Shown one piece after another: positions 1-5,062 of a stretch of DNA of 10,207 bases. The translations under genes and the position numbers were made by a program. The first letter of the stretch is position 1. Each line of letters opens with the position of its first letter. This stretch comes from Candidatus Gottesmanbacteria bacterium (lineage in GTDB: Bacteria > Patescibacteriota > Microgenomatia > UBA10105 > UBA927). The DNA is taken from assembly GCA_016182725.1 (NCBI GenBank), contig JACPFZ010000021.1, forward strand, positions 1 to 10,207. Reading direction: 5' to 3'. The notes beneath the pieces were generated by a model. It had not been told where the DNA came from, made no database searches, and saw nothing but the letters and a program-made list of their open reading frames with translations.

Positions 1-1453
1 CGAAGTACACCGCAGAGCTTCCACTGTCTACCGTATTGTTGTGGGTATTCCGTACTCTGACCACAAATCCCACATTCTTCCCCGTATCTGCATTGTTTGT
101 TTTGGGATCAAAGTCAAAAGAGTAGTCTTCCGTAGCATCATTAAACTGTCCATCCGCAGGGAAGGCTCCGGTCCAACTACTCCCGTTGATCGAGTACTCC
201 ACGTACCGAACCACCCCATTGACCACGTTGGTGCTTGCTGTTCCCTTGAATCTCTGCCTCCCATTCTCTATGCCGGAGACCAGGGTATTGGTGAGTTTGG
301 TATCGGGGAGGTCGTTGTTGAAGATGAGGAGACGACGGTTATTTGTATCTCCAATAATCAGCTTATTACCTGCTTCACCCCCAACCCTAATGCCTCCATT
401 GAGCGAACGAGCACTTAGCCCTCCATTATTGGAGGTACTCGCAGAACAATCTGGTTGTCCTAATACCAAATCGGCGCTAGTAAAATTGGTTGTTGGTATG
501 GAGTTCCAAATTAGCACTCTATTCGTTTCACCCACTACCAATCTTTGATTATTTATAACTCTTATAAAGCTTGGAAGAGTCATAGATGCACATGATACGC
601 CGGCAGTATTACTTACAAAATCAGGTTGCCCTAAAACTATATCTGCCGCTACTCCATTGGTAGTAGGAATTGAGTTCCAAATGAGCACGCGATTATTGCC
701 AGAATCACTCACAAACAGTTTGTTATTGAATACGTAAATACCCCTACTATTGTTTAAGGTGCTTGCAGAAATCCCTCCATTATTAGCTGTGTTGCTTGAG
801 AAATCAGGTTGACCAACAACCACATTCGCAGCCGCCCCGTTGGTAGTGGGAATACTGTTATAAATCAAGACTCTATGTTGGGCTCCAATATACAGTTTCC
901 CATTTACTATATAAACTCCATTTGGTTGAGTCATCGCTGTTGCAGAAGTTCCAGATGTAGCCGTAGAAAAACCTGATTGTCCTATAACCACATCTGCCGG
1001 TTGCTGATTAACTGTGGGTAGAGAATTCCAAATCAATACTCTATTGTTTACTAAGTCTGCCACAACCAGATGTGTACCGTCAAAAGCAATACCAGTCGCA
1101 CCAGAAAATGTTCGAGCTGATATACCACCGTTATTAGCGGTGTTGCTTATAAAGTCTGGCTGCCCTAAAACTACATCCGCTGATACACCATTAGCAGTGG
1201 GAATTGAATTCCATAGTAACACTCTGTGGGAATCTGAAACAAATAAATATTTACCATCTGTAAAAACATTATTACCACTACCCGCTATAGATATGTTAGA
1301 TGAAGTTATAGAAGTATCACTACTAGTAAAGTCAGGCTTCCCTACTACCACACTAGCTGGCATGTTGGTGTAGTAGGCAGAGGAAGAAGGAGGAAGAATA
1401 AGAGGAACAATGACTACAACAAATAGCAAAAAGAACGAACTCAATCGCTTCAT
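1..1453 (-). CDS. Secreted NHL-type beta-propeller protein, C-terminus outside window
   Basis: The minus strand is open from ATG at 1453 to the window edge (484 codons), read directly by translation. Residues 1-26 form a signal peptide (MKRLSS, then a hydrophobic stretch, then PPSSSA before YY). Six blade-like repeats follow, each with a version of NRVLIWNSIPTTNG followed by ADVVLGQPDF; the units are 56-61 residues long. This is the look of NHL/six-bladed propeller proteins. After the propeller (about residue 370 on) the sequence resembles an Ig/fibronectin-like module (RFKGTAS, VRYVEYSINGSSW, FVVRVRNTHNN). The family usually acts in binding or adhesion outside the cell; no catalytic residues are recognised, so the role is inferred. 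There is no Shine-Dalgarno sequence; the start is set by the signal peptide and by the promoter ending 6 nt upstream. The gene lies 68 nt downstream of the Fic gene but has its own promoter. Confidence 0.85.
   Translation of the reverse strand, partial: MKRLSSFFLLFVVVIVPLILPPSSSAYYTNMPASVVVGKPDFTSSDTSITSSNISIAGSGNNVFTDGKYLFVSDSHRVLLWNSIPTANGVSADVVLGQPDFISNTANNGGISARTFSGATGIAFDGTHLVVADLVNNRVLIWNSLPTVNQQPADVVIGQSGFSTATSGTSATAMTQPNGVYIVNGKLYIGAQHRVLIYNSIPTTNGAAANVVVGQPDFSSNTANNGGISASTLNNSRGIYVFNNKLFVSDSGNNRVLIWNSIPTTNGVAADIVLGQPDFVSNTAGVSCASMTLPSFIRVINNQRLVVGETNRVLIWNSIPTTNFTSADLVLGQPDCSASTSNNGGLSARSLNGGIRVGGEAGNKLIIGDTNNRRLLIFNNDLPDTKLTNTLVSGIENGRQRFKGTASTNVVNGVVRYVEYSINGSSWTGAFPADGQFNDATEDYSFDFDPKTNNADTGKNVGFVVRVRNTHNNTVDSGSSAVYF
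451..1342 (-). repeat. Tandem propeller-blade repeats in DNA
   Basis: The sequence coding for the GQPDF-like motif recurs at about 451, 622, 805, 973, 1156 and 1333 (plus-strand coordinates), giving unit lengths of 171, 183, 168, 183 and 177 bp. Units stay in frame and are diverged at the DNA level, so they are an old protein repeat and not a recent expansion. Confidence 0.8.
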
Positions 1454-1459
1454 GAGATT

Positions 1460-1491
1460 AGTATAAGAGAGAGAGAGAGAGAGAAGATCAA
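1460..1491 (-). promoter_or_regulatory. Promoter of the beta-propeller gene with a GA-repeat spacer
   Basis: On the minus strand TTGATC (1486-1491) and TATACT (1460-1465) are separated by 20 nt, 18 of which are a GA dinucleotide tract. TATACT ends 6 nt before the ATG, so the transcript would start at or next to the start codon (leaderless). The 20-nt spacer is 3 nt above the usual optimum; loss of one repeat unit would give 18 nt. Assignment is by motif and position only. Confidence 0.55.
1467..1484. repeat. (GA)9 microsatellite in promoter spacer
   Basis: Nine uninterrupted GA units (TC on the coding strand) lie between the putative -35 and -10 boxes of the secreted propeller gene. I noticed no other dinucleotide tract of this length in the window. 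Such tracts change length by slipped-strand mispairing and would alter promoter spacing in 2-nt steps. Confidence 0.9.
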
Positions 1492-1521
1492 GATATCAAA
1501 GGAGATCAAACAAAAGGAAAA

Positions 1522-2145
1522 CTATTGCAACGCTTCGGTAAGCGTATCACTGATAAGGCGTTCGAGAAGGGAATAATCTCCATTATCAGCTTTTTGCATG
1601 GCAGTAAGATACGTTTTCCTGTCTCTGTCCTTCTCCACTTTAATTTCAATAGGTGGCAAGTTGAGTTTTAATAAAATAAGAATGGTAAGCATCCGAGCAG
1701 TTCTTCCGTTATAGTCTCGAAATGGATGAATAAAAACGAATCGATGCTGAAACCAGGCCAGCATTGATACAACTTCAATAATAAATCGTTCATTCTCCTT
1801 TGATGGTAAATGCGTGAGTCGTTCCGCTAGGTCTTTGCAAAGATTGATAACGAGTTCCGGTACTTGAAAAGAGGGAGGCGCTTCCTTACCAGAAAATGTA
1901 ACTTGTGTGGTTCTATATTTCCCTGCCCACCGGGGAAATATCCATCCAAAAGAAACATCATGTACTCTACAAATAAACTCAGGGGTAATTGCAGCACCTT
2001 TGTCTTTTGTTAATCTACCGATATAGTCTAGTCCTCTTTTTGTTCCTTCGATTTCCAGCTGAAGCAACTTTGAACGGGGAATAATGCCAAATGCAGTTTC
2101 TTTATATGATGTTGCGCCTTGAGGTTTTGTTGATGACCGTTTCAT
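1522..2145 (-). CDS. fic: Fic-domain protein (probable AMP-transferase toxin)
   Basis: A 207-residue Fic-fold protein. The active-site motif HPFRDYNGRTAR lies at residues 140-151: His140 is the catalytic base, Asp144 the Mg-binding acidic residue, and Arg148 and Arg151 the phosphate-binding arginines. The only change from HxFx(D/E)GNGRxxR is Tyr145 for Gly. The target-binding flap is seen as GKYRTTQVTFSGKEAPP (about 75-91). Fic enzymes usually transfer AMP from ATP to a hydroxyl side chain of a target protein. No (S/T)xxxE(G/N) inhibitory motif is present in this ORF; it sits in the small ORF immediately upstream, in the same frame and separated by two TAG codons and one sense codon. There is no Shine-Dalgarno sequence, so translation is probably coupled to the upstream ORF. 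Fold and active site are clear; target and toxicity are inferred. Confidence 0.88.
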   Translation of the reverse strand: MKRSSTKPQGATSYKETAFGIIPRSKLLQLEIEGTKRGLDYIGRLTKDKGAAITPEFICRVHDVSFGWIFPRWAGKYRTTQVTFSGKEAPPSFQVPELVINLCKDLAERLTHLPSKENERFIIEVVSMLAWFQHRFVFIHPFRDYNGRTARMLTILILLKLNLPPIEIKVEKDRDRKTYLTAMQKADNGDYSLLERLISDTLTEALQ

Positions 2146-2151
2146 TCGCTA

Positions 2152-2328
2152 CTACTTAAACAAGCTGGAAACCATCTTTCGAGTTATTGGTTCCCCTTCT
2201 AGTTTCGTTGTTCGAAAAATAATCTCGGCCATATTCGCACGAAAAATATCCAACACATTTCGTCTATGTTTTGCTGTGCGGTATCTTCTGTATGCTTTGA
2301 GTAATTTCGCTTGGTTTCTCTTTCCCAT
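2152..2328 (-). CDS. Small Fic antitoxin-like protein with inhibitory motif
   Basis: A 58-residue ORF starting at ATG 2328. It is strongly basic at the N-terminus (MGKRNQAKLLKAYRRYRT) and then carries TTKLEGEPIT at residues 40-49. Thr40-x3-Glu44-Gly45 fits the (S/T)xxxE(G/N) motif of the Fic inhibitory helix, whose Glu blocks productive ATP binding. In class I systems (VbhA/VbhT) this helix is a separate small protein; in class II it is the N-terminal part of the Fic protein itself. Here the ORF ends in TAG TAG and the Fic ATG follows after one codon in the same frame, so it could be a true antitoxin or the severed N-terminus of a class II Fic of about 268 residues. The start is supported by a TTGAAA/TATACT promoter ending 6 nt upstream. 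Confidence 0.75.
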   Translation of the reverse strand: MGKRNQAKLLKAYRRYRTAKHRRNVLDIFRANMAEIIFRTTKLEGEPITRKMVSSLFK

Positions 2329-2334
2329 AGTGGC

Positions 2335-2363
2335 AGTATAGTATAATATTCCTTGTATTTCAA
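2335..2363 (-). promoter_or_regulatory. Promoter of the antitoxin-fic operon
   Basis: On the minus strand TTGAAA (2358-2363) and TATACT (2335-2340) are separated by exactly 17 nt. TATACT ends 6 nt before the ATG at 2328, so the mRNA would be leaderless. The -35 box overlaps the stop codon of the preceding SH3 gene. This is the best-matching promoter in the window. Confidence 0.7.
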
Positions 2364-3141
2364 GAAAGCGTAAACAACTCTTTTAGACCGTCAACCAAAT
2401 CTTTTGGGACGGCATAGGCGCCACAGAGATGGTAACCTGTATATTCTCCGTCAGCTCGGCCAAATTCGACTGTCAAGGAAACAAAAGGCAAGACATAAGC
2501 TTCGTTCTCGCCTTCATAAAGCCAAATTTCAGTATGGTCGTCATAAACTTTCTGGTTAGCAACAGTATTTTCTTTTAAGGTAAGTCTGATTGTGCCTATT
2601 TCTTCGGCATCATCCGGTATGTCAAAACCAGATGGAGCACCTGGAGGAACTTGGTCTTCGTACCCCAGCCAGATATTTCTTCCTTTCCATGAATTGAGGG
2701 CTACCATGACAGAATTTATATCTTGAGGGACAAGAGCTTTGCTCTTCCACCAATCTCGGTCCTGATACTTAACAGAAGAGACATTGTTGGGCTGAAATGG
2801 ACAATGTGCAAAAACAAGCTTATTGTAGATTCTTTCTTCACCGGTATCTACCAATGATCATCTGATTTTCCCAGTTGACTGACAGATTCTCCATCCTGAA
2901 CCTCGAGAACAGTAAGGGCGGTACCCTGACGTAAATACACCACTCTCTCACTTTTAGTAGTCGGCCCGCTTCTGACGCTTGAACCTTCAACAACTATGGT
3001 TCCCTTTTCCCCTCCCTCTCCAGCTGGACAAGCCTGCAAGGTTGAGTTTGATGCTTTGATGGGTTGGGGAGAATGGGTGAGACTAAAAAGCAGAAGTGTC
3101 TCTGTGGCTAAACAAATCAGATTTTTTCTTTCTGCTTTCAT
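2360..3141 (-). pseudogene. Secreted SH3-domain protein, broken by a frameshift
   Basis: Two minus-strand frames make one protein. The first (3141-2848, 97 residues) has a signal-peptide-like N-terminus (basic start, then a hydrophobic stretch around residues 8-22) and a bacterial SH3 domain (GTIVVEGSSVRSGPTTKSE, VVYLRQGTALTVLE). It stops at TAG immediately after GKSDDHW. The second (2854-2360, 164 residues, TTG at its first possible codon) begins VDTGEERIYNKLV, which would complete the SH3 domain. Restoring one G in TGGTAGAT, as TGGGTAGAT, joins them as DHWVDTGEER. The following 140 residues have no family I recognise. Translation of the second part as a separate gene from TTG seems less likely: TGA lies two codons upstream and there is no ribosome site. 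Bacterial SH3 domains commonly bind cell-wall peptides. The break could be real decay or a sequencing error. Confidence 0.75.
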
Positions 3142-3147
3142 TAACTC

Positions 3148-3157
3148 AGTATATACT
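3148..3157 (-). promoter_or_regulatory. -10 box within a palindrome, SH3 gene
   Basis: TATACT on the minus strand (3148-3153) lies 6 nt before the ATG at 3141, as in two neighbouring genes. It is embedded in the perfect 10-bp palindrome AGTATATACT, so a -10-like box is present on both strands. I see no convincing -35 at 16-18 nt. The palindrome could also be an operator. Confidence 0.5.
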
Positions 3158-3175
3158 ATATTATTCCCAAAGCGT

Positions 3176-3204
3176 TTGACCGATCCAGCTTAATTTGCTA
3201 CCAT
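3176..3204 (+). promoter_or_regulatory. Probable promoter of the holin-yvcK-secG operon
   Basis: TTGACC (3176-3181), a 17-nt spacer and TACCAT (3199-3204) preceded by TGC, an extended -10 pattern. The -10 ends 8 nt before the ATG at 3213, again giving a very short or absent leader. The -10 hexamer matches the consensus at four of six positions. Confidence 0.45.
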
Positions 3205-3212
3205 GAACAAGC

Positions 3213-3573
3213 ATGAAATACCTGCTGAGAGTATTTTTGTTTAATCTCTTTGGCATTTGGATCACGAGTCAGATACTCCCGACCTTGACAGTACGGGACG
3301 GGTGGCAAGTGCTTTTAATCGCAGCTGCAACCTTGAGCCTTCTCATGCTCATTGTGAAACCGATACTTAAGATTCTCTTTCTCCCCATTAACTTGTTAAC
3401 ATTTGGCCTTCTGTCGGCCAGAAGTAACGATTGTACCGTGGACGTTTCCGGGTGTCACCTGGTCAGGGTTTGTTATCCCATCGGTTCACTTAACCTACGT
3501 GTTGGCTCTTATCGTAACGTCATTAGTCATAACGTTTATCACCAATGTCTTTCACCAAATAAGCGAAGGATGA
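3213..3573 (+). pseudogene. Phage holin 4 (PF04020-like) membrane protein, internally deleted
   Basis: The start codes MKYLLRVFLFNLFGIWITSQ and two hydrophobic segments ending in LPINLLTFGLL (about residues 1-67), which fits the Phage_holin_4/YvlD family of small membrane proteins of about 115-120 residues. After position 3414 this frame turns into nonsense, while the next frame reads RPEVTIVPWTFPGVTWSGF and continues through a hydrophobic stretch to NVFHQISEG and TGA at 3571-3573, a typical family C-terminus. The frame change coincides with a missing stretch: the family normally has another transmembrane segment, roughly 15-20 residues, between these two parts. So this looks like a deletion of a non-multiple of three, and not a simple indel. 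The junction sits in a short hairpin (CTTCTG 3408-3413, CAGAAG 3419-3424). The remnant keeps a 4-nt overlap (ATGA) with yvcK. Confidence 0.75.
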
Positions 3574-4559
3574 AACACAAACTACCGAATATCGTCTGCA
3601 TCGGCGGCGGCACAGGCACCTTTGTTGCACTGAAAGGCTTAAAAAATTATCCCTGTCACCTGACTGCCATTGTGACCATGGCAGACAGTGGCGGCAGTAA
3701 CCGCAGAATCCGTGATGAGTTTGGACTCCTGCCGACAAGCGACATCCGGCAGTGCTTCGTTGCCCTCTCTGACGAAAACGGCGGGGCGGGGTTACTTCGG
3801 AAACTTTTTATGTACCGCTTTGAAAAAGGCCAGGGTATTTCGGGTATGACGTTCGGCAATCTCTTCATGGCCGCTTTAGCAGATATTCTGGGTTCTCAAG
3901 CAGAAGCTATTAAACAGACAGGGAAGGTGCTCAAAATCCGCGGTACCGTCGTTCCGGTTTCGTATACGGATACCAATCTCGTTGCCGAGTATGAAGATGG
4001 CCGCGTAGTATCCGGTGAACATTTTATTGATGAACCACACCATGATGGAACCATTGCAATCACCAAGCTTTCCCTACAACCGCAAGCGGTGGCTAATCCC
4101 GATGCTCTCTCGGCAATTGCCCATGCGGATCTTATTGTGCTCGGTCCTGGTGATCTCTACACCAGCCTTATTCCCAATCTTCTGGTAAAGGGAATCCCGG
4201 AAGCACTCTGTCGATCGAAAGCAAAAAAAGCATACGTACTCAATCTTATGACGAAATACGGCCAAACATATAATTTCTCGGCAGTCGACCATGTCAATGC
4301 ATTACAAAAATTCTTAGGTGAGTGCCTGGACTTCGTACTGGTACATACGGGTCCTCTGGAAAAAGTGGCAGTAGATACCTATGCCAAATACCATGAGTAC
4401 CCGGTCGCGGATGATTTGCCAAAAAAGGCAAGCTTTGGGATAATACGGGGTGACATGGTGAGCCACGAACCCGTAGAAAAGAAGAAAAGCGACGCACTAG
4501 TACGAAGCCTGATACGCCACGATAGTGAAAAGCTCGCAAAGTATCTGTTTTCTCTATGA
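3570..4559 (+). CDS. yvcK: YvcK-type gluconeogenesis/cell-envelope factor (CofD-like fold)
   Basis: The 329-residue protein has all the hallmarks of the YvcK/UPF0052 family, related to CofD phospholactate transferases. These are IGGGTGT (residues 11-17), ADSGGSNRRIRDEFGLLPTSDIRQ (39-61; nucleotide-sugar binding region), GNLFMAALADILG (96-108), LGPGDLYTSLIPNLL (191-205) and YVLNLMTKYGQT (222-233). In Bacillus, YvcK is needed for growth on gluconeogenic carbon sources and for normal peptidoglycan synthesis, and binds UDP-sugars. The start at 3570 overlaps the holin stop as ATGA. An open frame runs upstream from 3213 without a stop, but those 119 residues belong to the broken holin and not to YvcK. 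The 3' end overlaps secG by 4 nt, so the genes are translationally coupled. Confidence 0.92.
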   Translation: MKHKLPNIVCIGGGTGTFVALKGLKNYPCHLTAIVTMADSGGSNRRIRDEFGLLPTSDIRQCFVALSDENGGAGLLRKLFMYRFEKGQGISGMTFGNLFMAALADILGSQAEAIKQTGKVLKIRGTVVPVSYTDTNLVAEYEDGRVVSGEHFIDEPHHDGTIAITKLSLQPQAVANPDALSAIAHADLIVLGPGDLYTSLIPNLLVKGIPEALCRSKAKKAYVLNLMTKYGQTYNFSAVDHVNALQKFLGECLDFVLVHTGPLEKVAVDTYAKYHEYPVADDLPKKASFGIIRGDMVSHEPVEKKKSDALVRSLIRHDSEKLAKYLFSL

Positions 4560-4771
4560 AAGGACTCTTTCTTATTCTCCACTTAGTATTTGCCATTTCG
4601 CTTGCCGGACTCATACTGCTCCAGAGCAGCAAGGGAGGATTAGCAAGTGGGCTTTCTACCGGTGAGTTTTACCGAAGTAGGCGGGGAGCCGAGCGCATGG
4701 TATTTATTGCCACCTGTATCGCGACCGTGCTCTTTTTGGTTACGTCTCTTGCCAACATCCTCCTTCGTTAG
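4556..4771 (+). CDS. secG: Preprotein translocase subunit SecG
   Basis: A 71-residue protein with two transmembrane segments (about 3-22 and 48-69) joined by a loop carrying QSSKGGLASGL (23-33), the conserved SecG signature. SecG is the accessory membrane subunit of SecYEG and helps SecA-driven translocation of secreted proteins, which this window encodes in number. ATG overlaps the yvcK stop (ATGA) and there is no Shine-Dalgarno sequence, so expression is by coupling. The gene ends at TAG; removal of the element downstream would place the next gene's ATG 3 nt after this stop. Confidence 0.93.
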   Translation: MKGLFLILHLVFAISLAGLILLQSSKGGLASGLSTGEFYRSRRGAERMVFIATCIATVLFLVTSLANILLR

Positions 4772-4777
4772 TGTATG

Positions 4778-5057
4778 CCAGGTAGTGAAACTTCAGAACC
4801 AGGTAGTAGAATTTTGACACGCTTTATGCTTTGTCGTTAATTTGAGTCAATGTGAATATGAAATGAAATGTAGGTACTAAGGAGATGGTGAGACCTTGTC
4901 AGCGTAAGACAAAGGTCAAAATTTCACTACCTGGTTAGTTTTATGATGCAAAACGCCTTGAAACCTATCTCAAAACGAATCAAGGAGGGACGTTCTCAAG
5001 CGCAGAGTAAAAGACCTCCTCTATGCTCGGCGGTTTGCCTGAAGTTCTACTACCTGG
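4778..5057. mobile_element. MITE-like insertion with inverted ends and TATG duplication
   Basis: The 280-bp segment begins CCAGGTAGTGAAACTTC (4778-4794) and ends with the inverted complement of CCAGGTAGTAGAACTTC (5041-5057), 15 of 17 matching. It is flanked by TATG on both sides (4774-4777 and 5058-5061), consistent with a 4-bp target duplication. Without the segment and one TATG, secG TAG is followed by TGT and then ATGAGATTG, so the solute-binding gene starts 3 nt after secG, typical of this tight operon. No transposase is encoded. A 136-bp inner segment has related inverted ends. The transposon family is not recognised; mobility is inferred. Confidence 0.65.
4799..4934. repeat. Inner inverted repeat pair within the element
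   Basis: CCAGGTAGTAGAATTTTG (4799-4816) is inverted at 4917-4934 with 16 of 18 positions matching; the two mismatches are an AG/GA swap. The flanking bases show no target duplication. Inside, GACCTTGTC and GACAAAGGTC (4892-4917) form a 9-bp hairpin with one bulged base. A consensus -35 (TTGACA, 4814-4819) overlaps the left arm, but no good -10 follows it. Confidence 0.7.
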
Positions 5058-5062
5058 TATGA
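4943..5062 (+). CDS. Possible 39-residue basic leader peptide
   Basis: An ORF of 39 codons (MMQNALKPISKRIKEGRSQ at its start; basic) lies in the right part of the inserted element. Its TGA stop overlaps the solute-binding ATG at 5059 as ATGA, the arrangement used for translational coupling elsewhere in this operon. No ribosome site precedes it and no family is recognised. It may be a chance ORF; the overlap is the only reason to list it. Confidence 0.25.
   Translation: MMQNALKPISKRIKEGRSQAQSKRPPLCSAVCLKFYYLV

Noticed and set aside
41..1373. Plus-strand ORFs of about 120 codons
   Set aside because: They lie opposite a fully open minus-strand gene with a signal peptide and regular protein repeats; their translations show no domain and echo the repeats antisense.
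2149..2154. Recoded TAG or a non-standard genetic code
   Set aside because: TAG also ends secG, the solute-binding gene and the fic gene at natural family lengths, and TGA ends yvcK. No stop codon appears inside any well-conserved gene.
2360..2854. The 164-codon ORF as an independent gene from TTG
   Set aside because: It begins in the middle of an SH3 domain, has no ribosome site or promoter, and joins cleanly to the upstream frame if one G is restored.
3213..4559. A single 448-residue holin-YvcK fusion protein
   Set aside because: Residues between the second membrane segment and MKHKLPN are nonsense in this frame, while the next frame continues the holin family sequence to a TGA that overlaps the yvcK ATG. 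The long frame is a by-product of the frameshift.
4814..4842. Strong promoter inside the element (TTGACA at 4814-4819)
   Set aside because: The -35 is perfect, but hexamers at 16-18 nt match the -10 consensus poorly (at most four of six), so I did not annotate it as a promoter.
5023..5058. Upstream start of the solute-binding protein (MLGGLPEVLLPG)
   Set aside because: These 12 codons come from the end of the inserted element; the ATG at 5059 is the one restored when the element is removed.
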